DNA of 64,000 nt from Pohlia nutans (lineage: Eukaryota > Streptophyta > Bryopsida > Bryales > Mniaceae), in the NCBI GenBank assembly GCA_022496805.1, contig CM040099.1, positions 4,714,501 to 4,778,500 of the forward strand. Reading direction: 5' to 3'. The translations under genes and the position numbers were made by a program. Under the pieces are notes generated by a model. The model was given only the letters and a program-made list of their open reading frames with translations. It was not told where the DNA came from and did not search any database. Shown piece by piece: positions 9,774 through 21,839 of the stretch (positions are counted from its first letter, which is position 1; each line of letters begins with the position of its first letter).

Positions 9774-12700
9774 ATGGCGACGCCCAAGCGGAAGGCGGAG
9801 GACGATGAGCGCGACGACGCTGATGCGAAGCACGCGCGAGCGGAATCCGCTGCTGTTGCGGAATCCGTTGTTGAGGAGGAAGAGGAGGAGGAGTTGCCCG
9901 CGGGGAAGGGGGGCTATGTCGCATGTTTACACGAAGTTTCCTACCCCGAGGGTTACGATCATGCGATGAAGCCAACGGTACCGACTCACGCGAAGCCTGC
10001 GAAGGAGTATCCGTTTACGCTTGATCCCTTCCAGAGAGAGGCCGTCCGCTGTCTTGAAGTCGGCGAGTCTGTTCTGGTAAGTTTTTCGATGATTTTCAGG
10101 TTTCGGTTGTTGGATTTTTTAGCTGGATTCTCCGTGAGTTAGTAGCTCTGTCGAAGACTTGTAGTGCATTTCTGTCTTTAGCTAATTGTTCGAGTTTCCA
10201 CAATTGAGGGTCTGTTCTGGTAAGCTTTCTCCCTCTCTCTCTTTTTTTTGGATGATTTTCAGCTTTTGGTTGATGATTTTTTGGCTGGATTCTCCGTTAG
10301 TTAGAAGCTCTGTCGAACACTGACAGTATTGGAGTAGTGCATTTCTCTGTCTTTTGTTAATTGTTCGAGTTTCCACAATGGAGAGTATGTTCTTGTAAGC
10401 TAATTTCTTTTGATGATTTTGAACTTTTGGTTTAGCTGAATTCGTCGTGAGTTAGAAGCTCTGTCAAAAACTCATAGTATTGTAGTAGTGCATTTCTGTC
10501 TTTTGTTGATTGTTCGAGTTTCCACGATCGAGAGTCTGTTCTTTTAAGCTAATTCCTTTTGATGATTTAGAGCTTTTGAATACACCGTGAGTTAGAAGCT
10601 CTGTCCGAAACTCATATTATTGGAATAGTCCATTTCTCTGTCTTTAGTCAATTGTTCAAGTTTATTCACAATTGAGAGTCTGTTCTTGCTAATTCCTTTT
10701 GGTGATTTTGAACTTTTGGTTTAGCTGAATTCACCGTGAGTTAGAAGCTCTGTCGAAAACTCAGAGCAGTGCATTTCTCTGTCTTTAGTTAATTGTTCAC
10801 AATTTAGAGGAGTCGAGATTCGTAGACTTGCTTTTCTACTTCCAGTTCTAAGATTGGGACACCCATAATCGCCACTTTTGTCGTTGAGCATATTCTAGTC
10901 AAGTGTCATTTTGTTCTTGTTGGCGAATGAAAGAGAATTCCAACGCAGCAAAGAATGCGTTAATTGGATACCGTATGCAAAAGTTATGACGTTTCAAATT
11001 TTTATTGGTAGATGTTCTAAATCGCTTCTTCAACAAAAGGTACTTATCGACGAAGGAATTTTACACCCGCTGAACGTCTGATCAAGCGGGGCTTTGGGGT
11101 CTCTGACGATTTTGGGTGTCCCTACCTTAATTTTCCTTCAATTTCTAGTACTGTTGCTGGCTGGACTTGTCCTGTGCTAACAAGTAGGCTTGTCAGTTTA
11201 TTTTCAGTGACTGCTGTAGTAACAATTCGAAGCTCTACAGGCACACGGTTTTTTGTTTTCGTAGGTATTCGCTATTTTTGTCTCATGGCAGCTGCTGCTT
11301 TGGTTTGTCTTTCCTTGTTTGTCTTGTATTCATCTCATGTGGAGTATTTTTTGGGTACCAAGGAAGCGTTTCTCATGACTTTACCTGTTTCGCAGGTATC
11401 TGCTCACACTTCTGCGGGAAAAACAGTTGTAGCAGAGTACGCCATTGCTATGGCACTTCGTGACAACCAGAGGGTGGTCTATACTTCTCCTATCAAGGCT
11501 TTGAGCAATCAGAAGTATAGGGAGATGTGTGAGGAGTTCCATGATGTGGGCCTCATGACTGGAGATGTTACGATTAACCCGAATGCCTCTTGCTTGGTAC
11601 GTTCTCTGGTTTTTTGTGTATTTCCGCAGCAATTCTTTTTGGCATTACACTGACATCTTGAAAGATAAGATACGTTAGATGGGATATTTGTGCATATGCT
11701 CGTGTACTAACTCATCAAAGTAAGTGTTATTTATTTCTAGAACTTTGCTATTCTTTTGATCCAGTGCTGTAAACTAATGATTAAGATTGAGCTTGTATGT
11801 GTCTCAGGTGATGACTACCGAGATTCTGCGAAGTATGCAATACAGAGGTTCAGAGGTGAATAGAGAAGTGGCATGGATTATATTTGATGAAGTGCACTAC
11901 ATGCGAGATCGGGAGAGGGGTGTTGTGTGGGAGGAGAGCATTGTAATGGCACCCAAGAATGCACGCTTTGTTTTCCTTTCTGCTACTGTGCCTAATGCTA
12001 AGGAGTTTGCAGACTGGGTAGCCAAGGTGTGGATTTCTCTCTTGTTTGTTTACCACTTGTTTATGAGATAAATGTGTATAATTGTTGCTAGCTTACAGGC
12101 TATTCTGTAGAGATTTATACTATTTAAGAGCATTTAGAAGTTTAGGGTTTGCAAGGAGGATGAATGAAGCTCCCTAGAAGTAAGCAGTTGTGCACATACA
12201 CATGTTCTTTTGTTATCTACCAGTGTTCCTGCACATGCTTCCTATATTGGATTCTGACAGATCATTGCTTGTGGCTGCAGGTACACAAGCAGCCCTGTCA
12301 TATTGTGTACACTGATTACCGTCCCACTCCGCTACAACATTATGTGTATCCAGCTGGGGGTGATGGCTTGTACATGGTTGTTGATGAAAAGGCTGTCTTC
12401 CGAGATTCCAGCTTTCAGAAAGCTGTCAATGCTCTTTCGTCGAATAAACCGGGAGGTGATGCTTCAAAGAATGGAAAGATGCAGAAAGGCGGAAAGGGCG
12501 GAGCATCTGGAGAACCTAGTGACATGTTCAAGATTGTCAAGATGATCATGCAACGACAGTTTGACCCTGTTATTGTTTTCAGTTTCAGTAAACGTAATTG
12601 TGAAGAGAATGCTGGTCAGGTTCGTAATTTGTTATCACAACGAGTACTTTGTTGAAGCCTATCTAAAGACTTGTCATTAAGTTAGGGTTCATTTGATGAT

Positions 12701-15700
12701 TAACTATAAACTGCCTGAACTCTTTTTTTTCCTCTCTCTGATCTCGTGTGTGGTGCAATATTTTTTAAATTTTTATTTGGTTAGTTAAATTTTCCTTTTT
12801 GTCGCATTAATGTGTTTCTTTGTGCAGATGGCAAAGCTTGATCTCAATGATGAGAATGAGAAAAAGTTGGTAGATGGTGTATTTGAGAGTGCTATGGATT
12901 CCTTGTCAAATGACGACAAGAAGCTTCCTCAGGTATGCTTTCTTTTTTGCTAATCTTCTCAAAGCTGACTGTATTCTTAATCCAAGATCGTTCTTGAAAG
13001 GGCGACTGCATTCTGTAGTTGAATTAAGTGTTACTCCATGTAGTGAAATTTGTCTATTCGAAACCATTTCCACAGTAAGTTGCTTTGTTAATAGGATCAT
13101 GCACTTGAATCAGGTAACTGCTGCACTTCCATTACTGAGGCGTGGAATTGGCGTACATCACTCCGGTTTGCTACCCATTCTTAAAGAAGTTATTGAGATT
13201 CTATTTCAAGAAGGTCTCATCAAGGTGATTGTTTGCACCTTTTTCCTTTGGCTTATCATCTTACGGAACACTCTTTGACTTTTGCCACGTGATGTTTGTT
13301 TTTCCAGCAGTAAATCTACAGTCACAGTAGATTTCTTACCTGTAAAAGTTGTTTACACTTCTGAGTATCACCACTTTCTGTACGAAAGATGGCTACAGTA
13401 GTTTTATAAACCTCGTTACCATGGTAGTTGTTTGATCACGAAAGATTTGAGTACCTGAATTCAAGTATATGATGTGGAAGCTGAGAAACTAGCAATTGAC
13501 TTTGGACTTTGGTGGGCAGTGCTTATTTGCAACAGAAACATTCAGTATTGGCTTGAATATGCCAGCCAAAACTGTTGTATTTACAAATGTTCGTAAGTTT
13601 GATGGAGACAAATTTCGATGGCTCTCTAGTGGAGAATATATTCAGATGAGTGGTCGCGCTGGACGTCGTGGGCTGGACGATCGGGGTATCTGCATTCTCA
13701 TGCTTGATGAGAAGTTAGAGCCTGCCATTGCTAAGGACATGATCAAAGGATCTGCAGACCCATTAAATAGGTGACTACATATTTTTCATTGTTACGTTCC
13801 TACGAGCTGATCTTTAATTGCTTTGATTTTTTTCCTCCTTAGTTGAAACTTGAAATGTAGGGGATGTATCCATAGGCCATTTGTTGAATCTCCTTTATTA
13901 CCACCTCCCCCTTGACCGTTGGACTCTGTGTAGTTGTCCCTAATTTGGCACTAACTTTGCATAATATGACAGTGCATTCCACTTGAGCTACAACATGCTG
14001 CTGAACCAGATGCGTAGTGAAGACAGTAATCCAGAAGAACTTCTTCGACAGTCTTTTCACCAATATCAGTGTGATCGTGCTCTACCAAAGCTTCAGGTAA
14101 TTTCTTCCCTTTCTTTCCAGTGCTTTTTGTTCTTTCTGAACAGCTATATGGACATGGTTGCACCACTCATTGCCGTAGGTCCAAGCGTAGGAGTGAGTTA
14201 AAACTGAACGAGGTTGTGAAGATTATGTAGGGGCTGAGGGTTGGGATAACTGATTGGTTGTGTTTATGTGTAGAGCAGAAACGGGTGAAAGATATGGAAG
14301 AAGAGCGTCAATGCATAGTGATTGAAGAAGAGGACGAAGTTAAAGATTATCGCAATTTATTACAGCAAATGCATAGTTTGAGAGCAGATATCCGAAGCAT
14401 TGCTTTTTCTCCACGTTACAGCTTACCATATCTACAACCAGGTTATGCAACTTCCTGCTCCTTGTTGAACTGCACTTTCACAGAGGTGTCTGTTTCTTTT
14501 CCTTTTGCAAGTGGCACTCGTGCTTGCAGGAATTTGCTTGTATGGATTTGCAGTTTCTAATTTTTGAATCTGTGGAATCACAACAGCCGGAGAGTGAGGA
14601 ATGTTTTTTTCTATTCCTTGGGTACATTGGTTGATTTTTCGAGAATCTTCGATGAAATGTCTCTCTAACAGCTGCTACTTGAAACCAGGTCGCTTGGTTC
14701 AAATAGTACCAGCCACAAGAGAGGATGACTTGACAGTTCATTTTAAAAAGATTGCCCCTGTGTGGGGTGTCATCATCAACTTTGAGAAGGTTCAAACAGC
14801 GGCCAAAGAGTCTTTTGATGGTGAGAGCCAAGGTCAAAGTGATACGAAGTACAAGGTGGATATACTGGCAAACTGTAAAACAGTTGAGGATGAAGGTCGA
14901 ACCAAGATAGTGCGACCTTTATCTCTGAATGAAACTGGAGAACCTGCAGTTGTCTCTTTACCCCTGAATCAGGTTTGCTTGAACTGTACTCGTCCTTCTG
15001 GGTTGTTATGGTTTTCTTGCCTTTGCCTGGATCAATGTCTGGGATTTATTGATCTAAATTTTCACAATTTTTTTGCAACTGTTAGTTTAGTAGGTGGATA
15101 GTAATCGTAGCGACTTTCAAATCATTCTTAAGTTGGGTTGTTGTGCAGATAGAGCACCTAAGTGTTGTCCGAATATTCATACCCAAGGACCTTCGACCCG
15201 TTGAAGCCCGTGAAAAATGTTTGAGAACAGTCATGGAGGTGCTCCGGCGCTTCCCAGAAGGACCGCAATTGCTGGATCCTGAAGATGATATGGAGGTACT
15301 TGTGTAGACATTTAAAAATTCGATTTCTGAATATCATGTTTGCAGCTGCTGTAATATTCCCAAACACGCATTTCTCTCTGGGTTATTATTTGAACCAAGT
15401 GATCTGTAATTTACGACTCTGTATGATGTTTGGTGCTAACCACATTGTACATATTTGATTAGTTTTCTGACTCTTACTGCTGATGGTTGCTATATGATCA
15501 CTCAGTAAATACTCGTCTGTTGGTTCTGCAGGTCAAAAATTCTTCATACAAAAAGGCAGTTCGGAGGGCAGAGGCAGTTGAGGCTTTGTTGGAAAAGCAT
15601 GCATTGACTGATTCTGCTACGTTAGAACCGAGGTTACGTGCTTTTGAACAAAAGGAAGCTCTGACATCCCAAATACGAATAGCTCGCAAGGATGTCCGAG

Positions 15701-17132
15701 CAGCAACTACATTAGTATTCAAAGATGAGTTGAAAGCAAGGAACCGTGTATTGAGGCGCTTAGGGTAAGTATGCACACTAATTGCAGCTCTGGAAGGGTA
15801 ACTTGAACCATTGAAATGGAGCAGGAGGTGGATAAGTAATGGCCATAGGATGACTACACTCTTCATTCTATTCAGTGTTGGAGCTTAAGGACTGTAATTT
15901 TTAACCGAAGTAGTATCTTTTTTATCTACGGACATAGCACTAACACTGCTCATCGTGTAGTACTTCCACAAACTTAGCCAGTAAAACATTTCATCTTCAG
16001 TAAAAAATAATTATAGTCTAAAGTAACTTTAGGCTCTGACACTAAATAGAATTAAGGGTGTAGTTGCAAGTACGTATCTCAACTTCATGTTATTGGTTAC
16101 ATGAGGTTTCATGAGTTCTGACAGCTAACTGCCCTGTAATGTTGGAGCGCAGGTTTGCAACCAAAGAAGAGGTGGTGGAGCTGAAGGGCAGAGTGGCATG
16201 TGAGATTACCAGCGCTGATGAGCTTGTCTTAACAGAACTTATTTTCGGTGGAGTCTTCAACGATAGCACTGTGGAGCAAACTGCGGCACTTCTTTCTTGC
16301 CTGGTATGGCAGGAAAAGCTTCCAACGATGGCAAAGCTACCAGAGGAGCTTGCAGGGCTCTACACTCAACTCCGGGACGTTGCCCGCCGAGTTGGCAAGG
16401 TTCAAGTTGAATGCAAGGTAACGTAATTCTAAACTTCTTAACCATTTGGGGTTGGGTGTTTTAATGTCATTTCGCACTGGAGTCTTCACTAATGGTTTCA
16501 TGCGGCTTTGTCTATAAGAGTGTATAATCTTTTTGCATGAGGCAGGCTTTGAAATTGTCATGCTCTCCTTTGCATGAGATGATACTTTCCTACTCCCTCT
16601 CTCCCTAGTTTTTGGCATGTTTTTTTGCAATATTTCTCCTATATTTTATACCTCAAACCTGAATCCAGTCCAGTTCAAACAGGGCGGACAATGAAAGTGA
16701 CACAAAACTACATACTACCTTTAAAATATACCATTTTTCGAGCACTGAAAGCGTTAAGTTAAAACACACCAAAAATTAGGACAGTTATTTCTGGATAGAG
16801 GGAGTATTTGATTTGTGCTTCTTTGGTTGAAAAATTGCTTGTTCCTTTTGCAGGTTGAGCTAGATGTTGAAGAATATGTGAATCACTTCAGACCTGATAT
16901 TATGGAGGTAGTCTATGCTTGGTCCAAAGGAGCGAAATTTGTTGAGGTCATGAAGCTCGCCAAAGTCTTTGAAGGCAGTCTGATTCGAGCACTGAGGCGA
17001 TTGGAGGAGGTCCTCCAGCAACTTCTGCTGGCTGCTCGGGCAATTGGTGAACTTGACCTTGAAGCTAAATTTGAGGAAGTTTCTACTAGGATTAAAAGAG
17101 ATATTGTTTTTGCGGCCTCTTTATACTTGTAA
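9774..17132 (+). CDS. MTR4: MTR4-type DExH-box RNA helicase (exosome cofactor)
   Basis: ATP-dependent 3'-5' RNA helicase that feeds rRNA precursors and other nuclear RNAs to the exosome. The 14 exons are 9774-10076, 11396-11596, 11808-12026, 12281-12619, 12828-12932, 13114-13224, 13520-13770, 13973-14096, 14279-14441, 14689-14972, 15149-15295, 15532-15764, 16153-16417 and 16854-17132, joining in frame to 1007 residues. Visible motifs: SAHTSAGKT (Walker A, about 103-111), DEVH (195-198), SAT (226-228), [10 protein letters not shown] (468-477), an arch region in exons 9-11, and the C-terminal helical domain ending [12 protein letters not shown]. Residues such as [16 protein letters not shown] and the arch match the MTR4 (DExH9) branch rather than HEN2. 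The N-terminus is acidic and poorly conserved. The ATG has G at -3 and +4. The gene looks intact. The exon 9 acceptor (AGCAG before AAACGG) was chosen by frame and family alignment. Confidence 0.95.
10066..10809 (+). repeat. Tandem array in MTR4 intron 1 carrying copies of the 5' splice site
   Basis: Five degenerate units of about 135-175 bp start near 10066, 10207, 10381, 10531 and 10674. Each begins with a version of GAGTCTGTTCTGGTAAGC and ends with a TTGTTCGAGTTTCCACAAT-like phrase. The first unit starts inside exon 1 and contains the genuine donor at 10077. Unit 2 keeps an intact donor (GT at 10220), unit 3 a weaker one (10395), and units 4 and 5 have lost it. Confidence 0.8.
16591..16806. 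mobile_element. Stowaway-like MITE in MTR4 intron 13
   Basis: Ends TACTCCCTCT and AGAGGGAGTA, the Stowaway (Tc1/mariner) signature with a TA target. The inner sequence matches, in reverse orientation, the element at 44941-45192 (for example GACAATGAAA and ACTACATACTAC). It lies fully within the intron (16418-16853) and ends 47 bp before the acceptor. Confidence 0.75.
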
Positions 17133-17952
17133 TTTTATATGAGTACTACCTTACAAGTAGTTGTGAAGAGCTTCACGCTTAGGACATAGGGATTACTTTG
17201 ATACCTCAGAATATTTTTACTCGCAGCATGGACTTAATTATTTTTTCAATTTGAAAAACCAAGAAATCCATCAAAACAATTGAAATGTTTGCAGCATTGA
17301 AGACTTGCACCAAATTCACTTATAATTCATAAACTACGATTTACAGCCAAAATTTCCGATTGCATGACATTCTTGAGGAGTGTCAACACCCATGGAAAAA
17401 GAGCACATGGCACTCACTATTGTTTACTTTCCGTTTCTACATAATATTTTCCTATCATCTTTGCATCGAAAGCAAAGAAATAATTTAATGCAGATGAATT
17501 TAGGGCCTTTTGGTGACTAGAAGAAATTTCTAATGGATAAATAGGATCTTTTCAAAGTAATAGTTTGCCACAATTTGCATCAACCTACTAGGCATATATA
17601 TACTAGTTGGTGTACAAAAGTTGTCCATTTTTGAACCAATTCCTTGCTTCTACCTGTATAGCCAGTTCTTTAGCTTTCCCAAATCGTTGACACAAGAGTG
17701 GTCTTTTTATCCCCTTTCATAGGCATTTTTGTCCACCAAAAGTAACTGAGGATTCCGAGCTAAGGTGGTTACCCCATTCCCAACTGGCTCCTTTTACCAA
17801 CAGGTAGGGGCATTATCCACAATCACTGCTCCAACGGTGTTGGTTGTAGCATGAGTTACAGTTGGTAATGGGTTCTCTCTTGTTGGTTCTAGTATGTGTA
17901 AGTGTGGTTATGGGTTCGTTGTTGTTGGTTCAAGCATCTTTAGTGTGGCCAT
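17133..17952. other. MTR4 3' flank
   Basis: 3' UTR and spacer. Near 17835-17935 a GTTGGTTC / ATGGGTTC-rich stretch forms short imperfect tandem repeats. I looked for the missing N-terminal half of the Harbinger transposase here and did not find it. Confidence 0.4.
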
Positions 17953-19342
17953 CAGGAATTTCCGACCCCACTGATTTTGCACTGATTCAGTGCGTTTATC
18001 GTTAAACACTGATTCCGCACGTCATACGTGCATTTAGAAGTGTCGTTACGGTACGGAAGTGATATGCATTACTAGAGTGTCGATGCAGTGTCTTTTCAAT
18101 GATTATCAGAAAAGTGTTGTTTCCGCATGAAAGTCGTGCTTGACGGAATCCGTGCGTTAATTGTGTATTTACATCACATGGCTGATAAGACACGGATAAC
18201 GTGCGGTTTCAGTTAATGCAAATTCAGTATCGTATACGTATCATATTAATACCATTTATTATATTCGTGCGATTTCAGTATCTATTATAATGCAAATTAT
18301 TTTCGTACGACATCCGTGTACAATATTTTAATATATTTTTTGGAATTTTTTGGAATTTTTGGAATCTTTTGGAATCTTTCAAAATATTTTATATTATTTT
18401 AGAATATGTTGGAATATTCCAAGAATCTTCTTTAAATTATACTTCCAGTTTAATTTCCCAAAACATTTTTAGATCTACATTTATAGAGTTTAGAAGCAAT
18501 ACACATTAAAATTTCAAAGAAATAACATTTTATATTCTTAGAATTCAAATTTGGTATTATTGGTTATCATTGTACTTTTCATCATAGGAGCAAAAAAAAT
18601 AGCTCACAACCACCACGATTTTGGCAAAAAATTAAAAAATTAAAAAAATTATGAAAAAAATCCTAGATATAGAAAACGTCCTGCATAATCTAGTGCAAAA
18701 AAAAAATTTGGAAAAAAAGTTTTTTTCACATAGTTAAAAACATTCAAAGTCCGCTGAAAAAAGAAGTTCGATAATTACCAAAAGAGTTCCATTCTATGCA
18801 TGAAGAGTTTGAGGTGGTTTGGTGGTTGGGAACTTGATTGGCAACCGGAAGGTTGAGAGTTCAAATCCTACCGTTGGCGATAGAGCTTGGGAAGCTATGG
18901 TGGGCCCCATCGCATGTGCGGGCAATATCCGTGCACTTGAAGTGGGTAATGAGGAACGTAATTATTTTATATTTTCTATTATTTTATTTTATTTTATATT
19001 TTTTAATAATATTATTTTGATCAAATTTAGATATAAAAAGAAAATAAAATCTAGATATGGAAAAGATGATGTCGCACGAAAAACGCACTGAATCAGTGTA
19101 GTTTTAAAGACGATTAAAACACGACATTTGACGACTATAAAGAGTGCTGAATTCATACGTTTTCAATGGATGTATCAATCGTGTCGAATCAGTACTATAT
19201 CCGCTTGTACGAACATCGTGTCATATCAGTGTAGTTGCGATGAATGACACAACGATGCGGAATCAGTGCGAAAATCGTACGAACCCTTGAAATATCGAAA
19301 ATCGCACTGAATCAGTGCAGAATCAGTGGGGTCCGAAATTCC
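17953..19342 (+). mobile_element. TIR element A with tRNA-like module
   Basis: 1390 bp bounded by inverted ends CAGGAATTTCCGACCCC and GGGGTCCGAAATTCC. Both ends continue into CACTGATTCTGCACTGATTCAGTGCG-type sequence (split here at the spaces a reader would align: CACTGATTC, TGCACTG, ATTCAGTGCG), and the subterminal motif GAATCAGTG recurs many times. A tRNA-like segment lies at 18815-18867. Only one copy of the internal block CAGCGGACTTTGAATG is present. The right terminus lacks the TG seen in B and C. No protein of recognisable kind is encoded. A further degenerate copy of the terminal motif sits at 19350-19385. Confidence 0.75.
18811..18895 (+). other. tRNA-like pol III promoter module in element A
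   Basis: A-box-like TGGTTTGGTGGTTGG at 18815-18829 and B-box GTTCAAATC at 18859-18867 (consensus GWTCRANNC), 30 bp apart, as in tRNA genes and tRNA-derived SINEs. Acceptor and T-stem pairing is poor, so it is not a working tRNA gene. The same module is at 20226-20280 (B) and 22317-22370 (C), on the opposite strand. Confidence 0.5.
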
Positions 19343-19375
19343 ATGACAGTGAAATCGCACAGAATCAGTGCAGAA

Positions 19376-21468
19376 TCAATGGTTGTCAAGATGGAATCAC
19401 CCCCTATTTGCTTGGAGATAAAGGATATCCGTGCCTGAATTGGTTACTCAGAGCCTATTGGGAAGATGGTCACCAACATACTATTTTCTAGGAATTATAC
19501 AACAAACGACTCAGGCGAGGTCGATCTGTGGTAGAGTGCGTCTTCGGCATGATGAAACAAAGCTGGAGGGAAATGCTAGTGAAGACAGACATGCACGTTA
19601 CCATAGTGCCTGACATGTTTGTTTGTTGTCGTATCCTTCATAATTTGCTAATCCAGAAGGAAGATGAAGTTGATGTGGATGAACTCATCATGCGTATGCA
19701 AGTCGACTTTGAAAACAATCTCCGATTGCAAGAACAACATCAGGAATTTCGGACCCCACTGATTCTGCACTGATTCAGTGCGATTTCCGATATTTCAAGG
19801 GTTCGTACGATTTTCGCACTGATTCCGCATCGTTGTGTCATTCATCGCAACTACACTGATATGACACGATGTTCGTACAAGCGGATATAGTACTGATTCG
19901 ACACGATTGATACATCCATTGAAAACGTATGAATTCAGCACTCTTTATAGTCGTCAAATGTCGTGTTTTAATCGTCTTTAAAACTACACTGATTCAGTGC
20001 GTTTTTCGTGCGACATCTTCTTTTCCATATCTAGATTTTATTTTCTTTTTATATCTAAATTTGATCAAAATAATATTATTAAAAAATATAAAATAAAATA
20101 AAATAATAGAAAATATAAAATAATTACTTTCCTCGTTACCCACTTCAATTACACGGAAATTGCCCGCACATGCGATGGGGCCCACCATAGCTTGGGCTTC
20201 CCAAGCTCTATATCGCCAACGGTGGGATTTGAACTCTCAACCTTCCGGTTGCCAATCAAGTTCCCAACCACCAAACCACCTCAAACTCTTCATGCATAGA
20301 ATGGAACTCTTTTGGTAATTATCGAACTTCTTTTTTCAGCGGACTTTGAATGTTTTTAACTATGTGAAAAAAACTTTTTTTCCAAATTTTTTTTTGCACT
20401 AGATTATGCAGGACATTTTCTATATGTAGGATTTTTTACATAATTTTTTGAATTTTTTAAATTTTTGCCAAAATCGTGATGGCAGATCAGGGATTCAGGG
20501 CTGTGAGCTGTTTTTTTTTTTTCAGCGGACTTTGAATGTTTTTAACTATGTGAAAAAAACTTTTTTTCCAAATTTTTATTTGCACTAGATTATGCAGGAC
20601 GTTTTCTATATCTAGGATTTTTTTCATAATATTTTGAATTTATTTATTTATTGCCAAAATCGTGGTGGTTGTGAGCTATTTTTTTTTGCTCCTATGATGA
20701 AAAGTACAATGATAACCAATAATGCCAAATTTGAATTCTAAAAATATAAAATGTTATTTCTTTGAAATTTTAATGTGTATTGCTTCTAAACTCTATAAAT
20801 GTAGATCTAAAAATGTTTTGGGAAATTAAACCGGAAGTATAATTTAAAGAAGATTCTTGGAATATTCCAACATATTCCAAAATATTCCAAAATAATATAA
20901 AATATTTTGAAATATTCCAAAAGATTCAAAAAGATTCCAAAAAATATATTAAAATATTGTACACGGATGTCGTACGACAATGATTTGCATTATAATAGAT
21001 ACTGAAATCGCACGAATATAACAAAAGGCATTAATATGATACGTATACGATACTGAATTTGCATTAACTAAAATTGCACGTTATCCGTGTCTTATCAGCC
21101 ATGTGAAGTAGATACACGATTAACGCACGGATTCCGTCAAGCACGACTTCCGTGCGGAAACAATACTTTTTTGATAATCACGGAAAAGACACTGCATCGA
21201 CATCTTAGTAATGCATGTCACTTCCGTACTGTAACGACACTTCTAAATGCACGTATGACGTGCGGAATCAGTGTTTTACGATAAACGCACTGAATCAGTG
21301 TTTTACGATAAACGCACTGAATCAGTGCAGAATCAGTGGGGTCGGAAATTCCTGATGAAGGAGTACGCAGAAGAACATATGAGGATCAACCGGGTAATGC
21401 TGCAAGAGTCGAAGAAGGGGAGATCTCCAAAGACGAGATCTCCGGCGAGGAGCAGCGCATGCTTGTAG
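19376..21468 (+). pseudogene. PIF/Harbinger transposase relic, split by element B
   Basis: The C-terminal part of a Harbinger DDE nuclease (DDE_Tnp_4 type). In one frame from 19376 I read INGCQDG, then PYLLGDKGYPCLNWLL (second catalytic Asp in GDKGYP), an in-frame TAG at 19489-19491, then RGRSVVECVFGMMKQSWREM (catalytic Glu in VVE) and CCRILHNLL. The frame stops being transposase at 19740, where element B (19741-21354) is inserted. The probable tail, KEYAEEHMRINRVMLQES, resumes at about 21355 and ends at a TAG at 21466-21468. The N-terminal half with the first Asp is not found. Not functional as it stands. Confidence 0.75.
19741..21354 (-). mobile_element. TIR element B with tRNA-like module
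   Basis: 1614 bp, inverted relative to A, ends CAGGAATTTCGGACCCC and GGGGTCGGAAATTCCTG. The block beginning CAGCGGACTTTGAATG is present twice (from about 20331 and about 20515), against once in A. A 30-bp duplication of the ACGATAAACGCACTGAATC region occurs near 21270-21320. B interrupts the transposase reading frame. Flanks are CAACAT on the left and ATGAAG on the right; no clear direct target duplication. Confidence 0.8.
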
Positions 21469-21839
21469 AAAACTACCTCGGGACTCAACCATGAAGAACA
21501 CGAATATAAATCCTGCTCATTCCAAAATGAGAAATTGTACATAAGGTATGATATCCTTCAACACTGCCTACCTCTTTGCACAATCTTCTACTCTGTTAAA
21601 TGTCATGAAATATATGCAAACAACACAAACAAAAAGTATATAAAAACTTGTCCGTCACTTTCAAACTGCTATTGCAGTTTCTCGATGCGAAAGGCGGATT
21701 TGTACATGTGCTTAACATGTGCTACTCATGTCCAAAGGCCATTGACTACACATGCAAATTACTTTGCAGTGTCTGCAATATTGTCCTTCCTAAGAAGTTT
21801 GAATTCCTCCTCGGTGGCGATATTGATGGCAATGTTCAT
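21469..21839. other. Spacer between elements B and C
   Basis: Sequence after the transposase stop, presumably the non-coding middle of the original Harbinger element. Open frames at 21535-21872 run into element C and look fortuitous. Confidence 0.4.

Noticed and set aside
11381..11632. Antisense ORFs overlapping MTR4 exons
   Set aside because: They are shadows of a well-supported helicase gene and end at exon borders without their own motifs.
18811..18895. A functional tRNA gene
   Set aside because: A and B boxes are present but acceptor, anticodon and T stems do not pair properly, and no T-run terminator sits close by. It is kept only as a tRNA-like module.
18819..19091. A 90-residue ORF conserved between elements A and C
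   Set aside because: It overlaps the tRNA-like module and an AT-rich tract, and is disrupted in B. The similarity is repeat homology rather than protein conservation.
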